This document shows, piece after piece, positions 44,067-51,352 of a stretch of 51,352 nt of DNA. Below the pieces are notes generated by a model. It was not told the DNA's origin, did not search any database, and saw only the letters and a list, made by a program, of their open reading frames with translations. Each line of letters begins with the position of its first letter. The stretch's first letter is position 1. The translations under genes were made by a program, and so were the position numbers. This DNA comes from Gammaproteobacteria bacterium (GTDB taxonomy: Bacteria > Pseudomonadota > Gammaproteobacteria > DSM-19610). The stretch is from the NCBI GenBank assembly GCA_030621785.1, contig JAUXGZ010000003.1:1-51352 (forward strand). Direction: 5' to 3'.

Positions 44067-46160
44067 ATGAACGCTACGATGACATGGAATCAAACGGTGA
44101 AGGGCATTCTGCTCGTTGGAACCCTGCTCCTGAGCTGCGCCTGGCAGCAGGTATCTGCAAGTACACCGCAGATTAACACTCTCAACTCAATTGATTTTGC
44201 GGGGCTGCCCGGTGACCAGGTGCAAATCACCTTCAACCTCAGCCAGCCGGCAAGCAATCCGGCCAGCTTTACCATTGACAACCCGGCACGTATCGCACTC
44301 GACCTGCCTGATACCAGGAGCGCGCTGAAACAACGCTCCCGGGAAATCGGGGTCGGGGCGGCAAAAAGCATCACCACAGTGCAGGTGAAGGACCGAACCC
44401 GGGTGGTGGTCAACCTGTTCGAGATGGTTCCCTACGAAACCCGAACCGATGGCAATCAGCTCATTGTGCTACTCGGCAAGGGCGCCGGCAAGAGCGCACC
44501 GGGCAGTGATACGACACGAGCTGCCAGCTCGAACACCTCCATAACCGATATCGATTTCCGGCGTGGTGATGATGGTGAGGGCCGGGTCATCATTTCTCTG
44601 TCTGATCCATCGATCCCGGTAGACTTGAACCAGCAGGGCGGCAAAGTAGTGATGGACTTCCGCGGTGCGTCACTGCCGGAAGAACTGCAACGCCGTCTGG
44701 ATGTCACCGATTTCGCCACGCCGGTGAAGCTCATCGACACCGAAAGCAGTCGCAACGGCGTGCATATAGAAATCACCTCACTCGGCGAGTACCAGCACCT
44801 GGCCTACCAGTCGGACAACCAGTTTACTGTCGAAATCCGCAAGACCACCAGGGAAGAACAGGAAGCCCGCAAGAAATCCGAATTTGGCTACACCGGCGAA
44901 CGCCTGTCGCTGAACTTCCAGAACATCGAAGTTCGTGCAGTACTGCAGCTGCTGGCGGACTTCACCGGCACCAATATCGTCGTCAGCGACTCGGTTAACG
45001 GCAGCCTCACCCTGCGCATGCAGAACGTACCCTGGGACCAGGCACTGGATATCGTGCTGCGCACCAAGGGCCTGGACAAGCGTCTGAATGGTAACGTAAT
45101 GCTGATTGCACCCAGCGCAGAAATCGCGGCTCGTGAAAAACTGGAACTCGAATCCCAGAAGCAGATCGAGGAACTTGCTCCGCTGTACGCGGATTTTATC
45201 CAGGTCAACTACGCCAAGGCGGCGGAACTGGCTGCACTGCTGAAAAGCGCAGACAGCTCACTGATGTCCAACCGGGGCAAGGTCACCATCGATGAGCGCA
45301 CCAATACCCTGTTGCTGCAGGATACCTCGGAGAAACTGGAGCAGATTCGCCGCATGGTGGCACGTCTGGATATCCCGGTTCGCCAGGTGCTGATCGAGTC
45401 CCGTATCGTGCTGGCCAAGAACGATTTTGCCCGCGACCTGGGCGTCAAATTCGGCTGGAGCCGCGCCAGTAGCTTCGATGACGACAAATTCTTCACCATC
45501 GGCGGCCGGGAAGACGGTGACACCGATTTTGGCGGCGACACGGGCTTTGAAACCCCCGCCGGCTCCGGGTTTGAAGGGCTGATCACCGACCTGCCGGCAC
45601 TCAATCCGTCCGGCTCCATCGGACTGGCCATCGGCCGCATCGGCAGCCACCTGCTGCAGCTGGAACTCAGTGCCATGCAGCTGGAAAACCGTGGCGAAGT
45701 CGTCTCCAGTCCACGGGTCATCACCTCCAACCAGCAGGAAGCGCTGATCCAGCAGGGTGTGGAAATCCCCTACCAGCAGGCCTCCTCAAGTGGCGCCACG
45801 GCCGTGACCTTCAAGGAAGCGGTACTGCAGCTGAAGGTAACACCGCAGATCACACCGGATGACCACATCATCATGGATCTCGATGTCAGCAAGGACAACG
45901 TCGGTGAAGTGTTCAACGGCGTCCCCAGTATCGATACCCGTAACGTCCGGACCAGCGTACTGGTAGACAACGGCGAAACCCTGGTACTGGGCGGGATCTA
46001 CGAGCAGAGCCGTAAAAGAGAAGTCGAACGGGTACCGTTTTTCGGTGAACTGCCAGGCCTCAGCTGGCTGTTCAAGACCGAGCGAAACACGGATGACAAG
46101 AGCGAAATGCTCATCTTCGTCACGCCGAAAATCATAAAGGACGAGATCGCCCTCAACTGA
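44067..46160 (+). CDS. pilQ: Type IV pilus secretin PilQ
   Basis: The protein has 697 aa from an ATG with GGAG six bases upstream; the ORF-track TTG at 44055 lies before that. It begins with a signal peptide ('[19 protein letters not shown]'). Two AMIN domains bind peptidoglycan ('[20 protein letters not shown]', '[20 protein letters not shown]'). An STN/N0 domain ('[20 protein letters not shown]'), an N1 domain and the secretin channel ('[20 protein letters not shown]', '[11 protein letters not shown]') follow. It forms the outer-membrane pore for the pilus. A terminator-like hairpin follows, overlapping the aroK start. Confidence 0.97.
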   Translation: MNATMTWNQTVKGILLVGTLLLSCAWQQVSASTPQINTLNSIDFAGLPGDQVQITFNLSQPASNPASFTIDNPARIALDLPDTRSALKQRSREIGVGAAKSITTVQVKDRTRVVVNLFEMVPYETRTDGNQLIVLLGKGAGKSAPGSDTTRAASSNTSITDIDFRRGDDGEGRVIISLSDPSIPVDLNQQGGKVVMDFRGASLPEELQRRLDVTDFATPVKLIDTESSRNGVHIEITSLGEYQHLAYQSDNQFTVEIRKTTREEQEARKKSEFGYTGERLSLNFQNIEVRAVLQLLADFTGTNIVVSDSVNGSLTLRMQNVPWDQALDIVLRTKGLDKRLNGNVMLIAPSAEIAAREKLELESQKQIEELAPLYADFIQVNYAKAAELAALLKSADSSLMSNRGKVTIDERTNTLLLQDTSEKLEQIRRMVARLDIPVRQVLIESRIVLAKNDFARDLGVKFGWSRASSFDDDKFFTIGGREDGDTDFGGDTGFETPAGSGFEGLITDLPALNPSGSIGLAIGRIGSHLLQLELSAMQLENRGEVVSSPRVITSNQQEALIQQGVEIPYQQASSSGATAVTFKEAVLQLKVTPQITPDDHIIMDLDVSKDNVGEVFNGVPSIDTRNVRTSVLVDNGETLVLGGIYEQSRKREVERVPFFGELPGLSWLFKTERNTDDKSEMLIFVTPKIIKDEIALN

Positions 46161-46194
46161 TACTGCTTGTCTCCGGACACAGTTTCTGGCATAC

Positions 46195-46229
46195 CTGCCC
46201 GGCATGAGCAAGCCGGGCAGTTTTTTTTT
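46195..46229 (+). terminator. Intrinsic terminator spanning the aroK start codon
   Basis: The perfect eight-base stem CTGCCCGG / CCGGGCAG has the aroK ATG in its ten-base loop and is followed by nine T, which encode part of 'SFFL'. It would end pilMNOPQ transcripts 35-70 bases after the pilQ stop. In read-through RNA it would place the aroK start in a hairpin loop, so it may control aroK translation as well. No Shine-Dalgarno is visible before the ATG. Confidence 0.85.
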
Positions 46230-46728
46230 GGTGGGCCCCATGGGGGCTGGAAAGTCCACAATCGGGCGCCAGCTTGCGCGCACGCTGCACAAGGACTTCT
46301 ACGACAGCGACCGCGAAATCGAGCTACGCACCGGCGTAGATATCCCGCTGATTTTCGATCTGGAGGGCGAGGCCGGTTTCCGCAAGCGTGAGCACGAAAT
46401 GATCGATACCCTCACCCGCCTGCGCGACATTGTGCTTGCCACCGGCGGCGGTGCCGTGCTGGACCCGGACAACCGGCGCAACCTGGCCGCCCACGGACAG
46501 GTCATCTACCTGCACACTTCGGTCGATCAGCAACTCCAGCGGACGGCCCATGACCGCAACCGCCCGCTGCTGGAAACCCCCGACCCGCGCACCCGTCTGG
46601 AAGAACTGCTGGCCGTACGCGACCCCCTGTACCGCGAAATTGCCGACATCATCATCGATACCGACGGCTGCCGCATCCACGATGTGATTCGCCAGGTCCA
46701 GAAACACTACGATGACAACCGGGAGTGA
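46204..46728 (+). CDS. aroK: Shikimate kinase
   Basis: The protein has 174 aa. The P-loop is GPMGAGKS (11-18), with '[19 protein letters not shown]' (shikimate Asp), '[14 protein letters not shown]' and the lid '[12 protein letters not shown]'. It phosphorylates shikimate on the way to chorismate. The start lies in the loop of the hairpin described separately. The alternative GTG or ATG codons further in would cut the first beta strand, so the ATG at 46204 is kept. The order pilQ-aroK-aroB is conserved in gammaproteobacteria. Confidence 0.96.
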   Translation: MSKPGSFFLVGPMGAGKSTIGRQLARTLHKDFYDSDREIELRTGVDIPLIFDLEGEAGFRKREHEMIDTLTRLRDIVLATGGGAVLDPDNRRNLAAHGQVIYLHTSVDQQLQRTAHDRNRPLLETPDPRTRLEELLAVRDPLYREIADIIIDTDGCRIHDVIRQVQKHYDDNRE

Positions 46729-46736
46729 ACACTCCA

Positions 46737-46772
46737 CCGGCTAAAAGCCGGATCAATCGGCCATACGGCCGC
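46737..46772. promoter_or_regulatory. Two small hairpins between aroK and aroB
   Basis: CCGGC-TAAAA-GCCGG (46737-46751) and a second stem CGGCC-ATA-CGGCCG-type (about 46758-46771) lie back to back in the 108-base aroK-aroB gap. There is no T-run, so they are not standard terminators. They may stabilise or process the transcript. Confidence 0.5.
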
Positions 46773-46836
46773 AGAGTCCGGTTGCAGACACCTATTTCTT
46801 TGGCCTGCGCGCCAGTTTCCATTATCCTTGGGCCCC

Positions 46837-47931
46837 ATGAAGAAAATCCTGCACCTGGATCTGGGCGAACGCAGCTACCCCATCCACATCGGCCCCGACC
46901 TGTTATCACTGTCGGAACTCTACCAGCCACACATACGCGGCTTGCAGGTCATGATTGTCAGCAATGAAACCGTCGCCCCCCTGTACCTCGACACGGTGCG
47001 CGACGCACTGGCTGATTTCCAGCTGGAGCAGGTCATTCTTCCCGACGGAGAACAGTACAAGAACCTCGATATTCTCAAGCTTGTCTTCGATGCCCTGCTG
47101 GAAAAGCGCTTCAACCGTACCTGCTGTATTGTAGCGCTCGGCGGCGGAGTAGTGGGTGACATGGCCGGTTTTGCGGCTGCCAGCTACCAGCGTGGCGTGG
47201 ATTTCATTCAGCTTCCGACTACCCTGCTGGCCCAGGTGGATTCCTCCGTCGGCGGTAAAACCGGCGTCAATCACCCGCTGGGCAAAAACATGATTGGTGC
47301 CTTCCACCAGCCACGCTGCGTAATAGCCGACACCAGCACCCTGAACACGCTGGACGACCGCCAGCTATCTGCCGGCATCGCCGAAGTCGTAAAGTACGGC
47401 ATCATCCAGGATGAAAACTTTTTCAGCTGGCTGGAAGACAACATGGAACATCTGCTGCAGCGCGACAGCGAGACGCTCATCCACGCCATCGAACACTCCT
47501 GCCGCTGCAAGGCCGACATCGTGGCGGCTGACGAACGCGAAAGCGGCAAGCGCGCGCTGCTCAACCTCGGCCACACCTTCGGTCACGCCATCGAGACTGC
47601 CACGGGCTACGGCAACTGGTTGCACGGCGAAGCGGTGGCAGCCGGCATGGCCATGGCGATGGACCTGTCGGCCCGGCATGGCTGGCTGGGCGATGAGGAC
47701 GTGGAACGGGTGCGCAGACTGCTTCAGCAAGCGCACCTGCCGGTCGAAGCCCCAGCGGAAATCAGCAGCCAGCAGTTTCTCGACCTCATGGCGATCGACA
47801 AGAAAACTGTAGATGGCGGTATCCGGCTGGTATTGCCGGACAAAATCGGTTCGGCCAGGGTTTGCAGCGACTTCGACCACAGGCTGCTGCTGCAAACCCT
47901 GGAACAGAAACTGCCGTTGGCCGACGCATGA
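46837..47931 (+). CDS. aroB: 3-dehydroquinate synthase
   Basis: The protein has 364 aa from the ATG ([19 protein letters not shown]); the ORF-track TTG is nine bases earlier. The NAD site '[20 protein letters not shown]' and '[20 protein letters not shown]' are intact. Metal-ligand regions are '[20 protein letters not shown]' and '[18 protein letters not shown]'. It makes 3-dehydroquinate from DAHP, the second step of the shikimate pathway. The stop shares bases with the dgt start (ATGA). Confidence 0.97.
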   Translation: MKKILHLDLGERSYPIHIGPDLLSLSELYQPHIRGLQVMIVSNETVAPLYLDTVRDALADFQLEQVILPDGEQYKNLDILKLVFDALLEKRFNRTCCIVALGGGVVGDMAGFAAASYQRGVDFIQLPTTLLAQVDSSVGGKTGVNHPLGKNMIGAFHQPRCVIADTSTLNTLDDRQLSAGIAEVVKYGIIQDENFFSWLEDNMEHLLQRDSETLIHAIEHSCRCKADIVAADERESGKRALLNLGHTFGHAIETATGYGNWLHGEAVAAGMAMAMDLSARHGWLGDEDVERVRRLLQQAHLPVEAPAEISSQQFLDLMAIDKKTVDGGIRLVLPDKIGSARVCSDFDHRLLLQTLEQKLPLADA

Positions 47932-49109
47932 GTACACCGCTGCAGAATCCGGCCACCGGCAGCAGACTCGCACCGTATGCCGCAACCGATGCTGCCAGCC
48001 GCGGCCGACTCCATCCGGAGCCTGCACCGGACTACCGCAGCGAGTTCCAGCGCGATCGCGACCGCATTATCCATGCGGCTGCGTTCCGGCGCCTTGAATA
48101 CAAAACCCAGGTATTCGTCAACCACGAAGGCGACCTGTTCCGCACCCGCCTCACCCACTCCATCGAAGTCGCCCAGATTGCCCGCTCTATCGCCCGCGCC
48201 ATGCGTCTTAACGAAGACCTGACCGAAGCCGTCGCGCTGGCCCACGACATGGGCCACACACCCTTCGGTCACGCCGGACAGGATGCGCTCAACGAATGCA
48301 TGCAGGACCATGGCGGGTTCGAACATAATCTGCAATCGCTGCGCGTGGTAGACGAACTGGAAGAGAAATATGCCGCATTTTCCGGGCTGAATCTGACCTT
48401 CGAAACCCGCGAGGGCATCCTCAAGCACTGTTCGTTGAAGAATGCCGCCCGGCTCGGCGAACTGGGTGAACGTTTCCTGCAGAAAACGCAGCCCGGCCTG
48501 GAAGCCCAGCTGACCAATCTGGCGGACGAAATCGCCTACAATAGCCACGATGTCGATGATGGCCTGCGAGCCGAATTACTCAGCGTGAAACAGCTCACCG
48601 AAGTTCGCCTGTTCAGGGACCAGTACGAAGAAGTGAAGGCACTCTACCCGGGCCTTTCACGGCGCCGCACCATACACGAAATCGTACGCCGGCTGATCAA
48701 CTGCCAGGTCGTCGATCTGGTGCAGAGCAGTGAAAAACGACTGACCGAACAGCGCCCCGCCGACCTGGATGCAGTACGCAGCCAGGCGGAGCCACTGATC
48801 ACGTTCAGCGACGGCATGCGCGAGCGCAACCTGGAACTTAAACGCTTTTTGCGCCAGAACCTGTACCGCCATTATCGGGTACACCGCATGTCTGCCAAGG
48901 CACTGCGTGTCATTCGCGACCTGTTCAATGCCTTTTTTGACGACCCCCGCCTGCTGCCGGAGGACGCACAGCACAACGTGCAACGACTCCGCGAACAGGA
49001 TAGTGAGCACGGCCAGGCGCGCGCCGTCGCCGACTATATTGCCGGCATGACAGACCGCTACGCGATCACGGAACACGAACGCGTCTATAATCCCGGGAAA
49101 CTTACCTGA
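47928..49109 (+). CDS. dgt: dGTPase-like HD-domain triphosphohydrolase
   Basis: The protein has 393 aa from the ATG overlapping the aroB stop; the ORF-track start lies inside aroB. HD-domain ligands are in '[19 protein letters not shown]', '[20 protein letters not shown]' and a later Asp ('[15 protein letters not shown]'). '[20 protein letters not shown]' is characteristic of dGTPase-like proteins. The family hydrolyses dGTP or other dNTPs to nucleoside and triphosphate. In Pseudomonas aroB is followed directly by the damX-like gene, so dgt is an added member here. Confidence 0.93.
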   Translation: MSTPLQNPATGSRLAPYAATDAASRGRLHPEPAPDYRSEFQRDRDRIIHAAAFRRLEYKTQVFVNHEGDLFRTRLTHSIEVAQIARSIARAMRLNEDLTEAVALAHDMGHTPFGHAGQDALNECMQDHGGFEHNLQSLRVVDELEEKYAAFSGLNLTFETREGILKHCSLKNAARLGELGERFLQKTQPGLEAQLTNLADEIAYNSHDVDDGLRAELLSVKQLTEVRLFRDQYEEVKALYPGLSRRRTIHEIVRRLINCQVVDLVQSSEKRLTEQRPADLDAVRSQAEPLITFSDGMRERNLELKRFLRQNLYRHYRVHRMSAKALRVIRDLFNAFFDDPRLLPEDAQHNVQRLREQDSEHGQARAVADYIAGMTDRYAITEHERVYNPGKLT

Positions 49110-49129
49110 GTCGGGTACGAGATGCTGGC

Positions 49130-49402
49130 ATGCGTATCTATATGCAAATACCACCTGGAGACAATCGCCCTCCCCGGTACTACGACCTGCACCTGCAGGA
49201 GGATCTGCTGGGAGGCTGGACACTGGTCCGGGAATGGGGATTTCAGGGCGCCGGAGGCCGTTTGATCCGGGATCACTATGTAGACCGCGAGAGGGCGGAA
49301 CAGGCCATGTTCAAGGTACGCGACACACAACTCACGAAGGGCTACCAGGTCGTATTCATGCAGGCTGACCGGCAGCTACCGGCAGATGGCACACCGGAAT
49401 GA
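49130..49402 (+). CDS. WGR-domain protein
   Basis: The protein has 90 aa consisting almost wholly of a WGR domain ('YYDLHLQEDLLGGWTLVREW', then 'GFQGAGGRLIRDHYVDRERA'). The W-G...G...R pattern is intact, and WGR domains are thought to bind nucleic acid, as in PARP proteins. There is no other domain. It follows dgt by 20 bases and overlaps the next gene (ATGA), so it is co-translated with the SPOR protein. The function of stand-alone WGR proteins is not established. Confidence 0.85.
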   Translation: MRIYMQIPPGDNRPPRYYDLHLQEDLLGGWTLVREWGFQGAGGRLIRDHYVDRERAEQAMFKVRDTQLTKGYQVVFMQADRQLPADGTPE

Positions 49403-51099
49403 GTCCTTCACAGACCCGGGCTCGGCAACCGGTTACCTATCTGGATAGCTATGCACTGCAATTCGCCCCCTTCGGCGACCAGGCTGATGAGCGTTTTTTT
49501 TACGCCGGCGGCCCGCTCATGCAACGCCTCGACCTGCTTACCCACCTGACCCGTTTTGGTGACTCGGCAGTGCTCGTTAGCGGGCCGGCGGGCAGCGGAA
49601 AAACCACGCTGCTGAAACACTTCATCGACCAGACCATCCGGCAGTGGAACATCTGCCAGCTGGATGGCGAGCAGTTCGAACAGGCGCCCGGGAAACTGGT
49701 GGCGATCATGGGCGGCCACCGCGACACGGCGCTCGACATCCTGCTCGATGAATGGCAGGTGCATACCGATCCTTCGCAGCTGCTGGTCATCGTGGTAGAC
49801 AACGCCGAGCAACTGCAACCGGATGACCTCAAACAGCTGGGGCTACTACTCAACAGTCCGTATAACGAACGGGTTCGCCTGGTTTTGTTCGGCAGTGACG
49901 AAACCGCAAGCAGGTTCAATGAAATTCGCCAGCAGGGTCTTTTTCCGGAAACCCTGCAGCTACTGGAAATGCCCCGACTGTCTGCGGAGGAAACCTCGTC
50001 CTACCTGATGTATCGCCTGGTGGTTGCCGGTTACAGCGGCGAAAGTCCGTTCTCCGACACCGAGGTACGAGCCATTTGCAAGGCGGCCGACGGGCGACCG
50101 GGAGAAATCAACCGACGCGCCCACGAGTCTCTGCTGGAACGCAAGGCACGTTCAAGATACGGGCGAATACCACCAGCCGGCGCAGGGAAAAAAAGCCGCA
50201 GCCTGGCGTGGATCGTTGCCACTGCGGTCGTTATCCCGGTGGTCGCTTACCTGGGCTGGCAGCGCTACGGCGAAGCTCCATCCTCGACCCTGCGCAGCGC
50301 CGGCGGTACACGGATAACCGAGTTGCCGCTACAGTTACCGGAGCCCGCTACATTGCTGACGCAACCCGCCCCAACGGCAGCACCCGTGATAGCACCTGCC
50401 GACGACTATAATATTCCGGTCGACCAGGCGCCGCTGGAAGTCGTCACTGCAGCACTGCTTCCGGTGGCTCCGACCGACGAACCGGCCGCGGACCAACAAC
50501 CAGTCCCTGAAGATATCTCGCCCGAAAAAACCCTGGCAGAGCTCACTGTACAGGAACAGGACAAAACCGGGACCGAAACCGAAACCGAGACCGAGACCGA
50601 AATGGTTTCGGCTCCAGAGCCCGCCGAAACGCACGTCGTACCACCACTCACTGCCGCCCTGGAACCAGCGCCGGTCAAGGCAGAATCCACACCGGCACCC
50701 GAACAGCCGGCAACGACTCCCGAGCCGCAACCGGCACAACCGAAAACCAGCGGGCCACACCGGGAACCCTGGCTACTGCAACAGCCGGCCTCCTCCTACA
50801 CCCTGCAGCTGCTGGGCTCACGCAGCGAAAAATCGATTAGTGATTTCATCCGCCAGTATCAACTGGATGCCGACAGGAGTGCCTGGTATCGGGGAACCTA
50901 CAAGGGTGCTGACTGGTACGTGCTGGTGTACGGCATCTACGCCGATCGCGTTACCGCCGGCGCCGACCGTGACCGCCTGCCCGCCGGTGTGCGGAAGGGC
51001 AAGCCATGGCTGCGTGATCTCGGTTCGGTACAACAGAGCATTCGGAAAACGTCCTCGCCCCAGGAGCCTGTCGGACTTAGGAACAATCTACTCCGCTGA
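49399..51099 (+). CDS. damX: DamX-like AAA ATPase with SPOR domain
   Basis: The protein has 566 aa. The N-terminal AAA domain has Walker A GPAGSGKT (62-69) and Walker B-like 'LLVIVVDNAEQL'. A membrane helix lies at about residues 271-290 ('LAWIVATAVVIPVVAYLGW'). A Pro/Glu/Thr-rich linker follows, with five TE units. The C-terminal SPOR domain ('SYTLQLLGSRSEKSISDFIR', 'YKGADWYVLVYGIYADR') binds denuded peptidoglycan at division sites. It matches the protein that follows aroB in Pseudomonas, and DamX affects cell division in E. coli. The symbol is by similarity of layout. Confidence 0.88.
   Translation: MSPSQTRARQPVTYLDSYALQFAPFGDQADERFFYAGGPLMQRLDLLTHLTRFGDSAVLVSGPAGSGKTTLLKHFIDQTIRQWNICQLDGEQFEQAPGKLVAIMGGHRDTALDILLDEWQVHTDPSQLLVIVVDNAEQLQPDDLKQLGLLLNSPYNERVRLVLFGSDETASRFNEIRQQGLFPETLQLLEMPRLSAEETSSYLMYRLVVAGYSGESPFSDTEVRAICKAADGRPGEINRRAHESLLERKARSRYGRIPPAGAGKKSRSLAWIVATAVVIPVVAYLGWQRYGEAPSSTLRSAGGTRITELPLQLPEPATLLTQPAPTAAPVIAPADDYNIPVDQAPLEVVTAALLPVAPTDEPAADQQPVPEDISPEKTLAELTVQEQDKTGTETETETETEMVSAPEPAETHVVPPLTAALEPAPVKAESTPAPEQPATTPEPQPAQPKTSGPHREPWLLQQPASSYTLQLLGSRSEKSISDFIRQYQLDADRSAWYRGTYKGADWYVLVYGIYADRVTAGADRDRLPAGVRKGKPWLRDLGSVQQSIRKTSSPQEPVGLRNNLLR
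50572..50601 (+). repeat. Hexanucleotide repeat in the damX-like linker
   Basis: Five in-frame copies of ACCGAA/ACCGAG encode five Thr-Glu units in the periplasmic linker. Three copies end GAA and two GAG, so the array is short and slightly diverged. Length change by slippage would keep the frame. Confidence 0.85.
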
Positions 51100-51352
51100 A
51101 GGGATGTCGCCGGCACAGCGCCGTGTCGGCACGCTGTTCATCCGAGCGATGAAACGCAGTACATGCACTCTTAAGGAAGGTCTGATTAATTCATTGCGAG
51201 CATCCCCACCCCGCTGCGCGGTCACGAATCAGGGAAGAACTGTAGGGTCGAATTCACTTGTGCCCGGCGCTTTATCGGGTATTCGACCGGTCGAGACTGG
51301 CCGAATAAATTCGGCCCTACAGGTGTAACCTGTTGCCCGGTGTGCCTTCAAA
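51100..51352. other. Non-coding end of window with hairpin
   Basis: No gene is supported. A hairpin GCCGGCAC / GTGTCGGC (51109-51130) lies just after the damX-like stop without a T-run. The rest holds the inverted-repeat element at 51240-51322. The next gene lies beyond the window. Confidence 0.6.
51240..51322. repeat. Inverted-repeat element CTGTAGGG...CCCTACAG
   Basis: The ends CTGTAGGGTCGAATTCA and the reverse complement of AATTCGGCCCTACAG match with few differences. Inside lie a 12-base perfect palindrome TCGACCGGTCGA (51283-51294) and a hairpin GGCCGAAT/ATTCGGCC. The end motif is like intergenic repeats seen in other genomes. One copy is present in this window. Confidence 0.75.

Noticed and set aside
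50840-51328. 162-aa plus-strand ORF crossing the damX-like stop
   Set aside because: Out of frame with the SPOR domain and running into the repeat element; no ribosome site.

Overview
This window looks like chromosomal DNA of a free-living, GC-rich gammaproteobacterium. The evidence is gene content and order. There are blocks yicC-gmk-rpoZ-spoT-ridA-recG, rph-rdgB-hemW, ubiC-ubiA, feoABC and rpmE / nuclease / malic enzyme / ponA / pilMNOPQ-aroK-aroB / damX-like, and the last of these resembles the arrangement I know from Pseudomonas. The exact genus cannot be read from the sequence; a Chromatiales-like or other deep gammaproteobacterium is an inference. No rRNA, tRNA, CRISPR array, prophage or intact insertion sequence was found.

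Layout. (1) 1-574 is the 3' end of an ApbE flavin transferase. (2) 806-9775 is a tightly overlapping plus-strand operon: a secreted coiled-coil protein, three TPR proteins (two of them lipoproteins), a small secreted protein, a TolQ/ExbB-like channel, two TolR/ExbD-like proteins, a TonB/AgmX-like protein and a small lipoprotein. This is an Agl/Glt-like proton-driven envelope machine, and one of its two ExbD-like proteins has lost the conserved membrane Asp. (3) 10043-10249 is a cold-shock protein with a clear terminator. (4) 10318-15393 is an accessory stretch, all on the minus strand: a dockerin/TSP3 surface protein, an NDH-2/SQR-like flavoprotein, a DUF1566/Lcl-like secreted protein and a lipase. 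Repeats interrupt it and a ~200 bp inverted repeat bounds it. (5) 15842-18702 is feoABC behind a candidate Fur box. (6) 18715-20151 is ubiC-ubiA, followed by a plus-strand membrane protein that looks like an M48 peptidase with a destroyed zinc site. (7) 21824-28525 is the minus-strand block yicC-gmk-rpoZ-spoT-ridA-recG. (8) 28736-33293 holds a Ser/Thr kinase and PP2C phosphatase pair, then rph-rdgB-hemW and a CPXCG cysteine-rich protein. (9) 33623-38007 holds a DUF3135 protein, rpmE, a secreted nuclease, a lipoprotein M48 peptidase and malic enzyme. (10) 38004-41097 (minus) holds a nucleotidyltransferase-like protein and PBP1A. (11) 41288-51099 holds pilMNOPQ, aroK, aroB, dgt, a WGR-domain protein and a DamX-like AAA/SPOR protein.

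How the parts work together. Group 2 would couple proton flow to force or transport across the envelope. The pilMNOPQ alignment complex and secretin build the type IV pilus envelope channel next to the peptidoglycan synthase PBP1A and the SPOR protein. The gmk/rpoZ/spoT block couples GTP supply, RNA polymerase and (p)ppGpp. The feo operon imports ferrous iron. ubiC and ubiA start ubiquinone synthesis.

Most notable for follow-up: the Agl/Glt-like locus with its asymmetric ExbD pair, the pseudo-M48 protein, and two intrinsic terminators that lie inside the first codons of the downstream gene (rpmE into nuclease, pilQ into aroK). Also of interest are the large solitary inverted repeat before feoA and an in-frame 24-bp tandem duplication in PBP1A.
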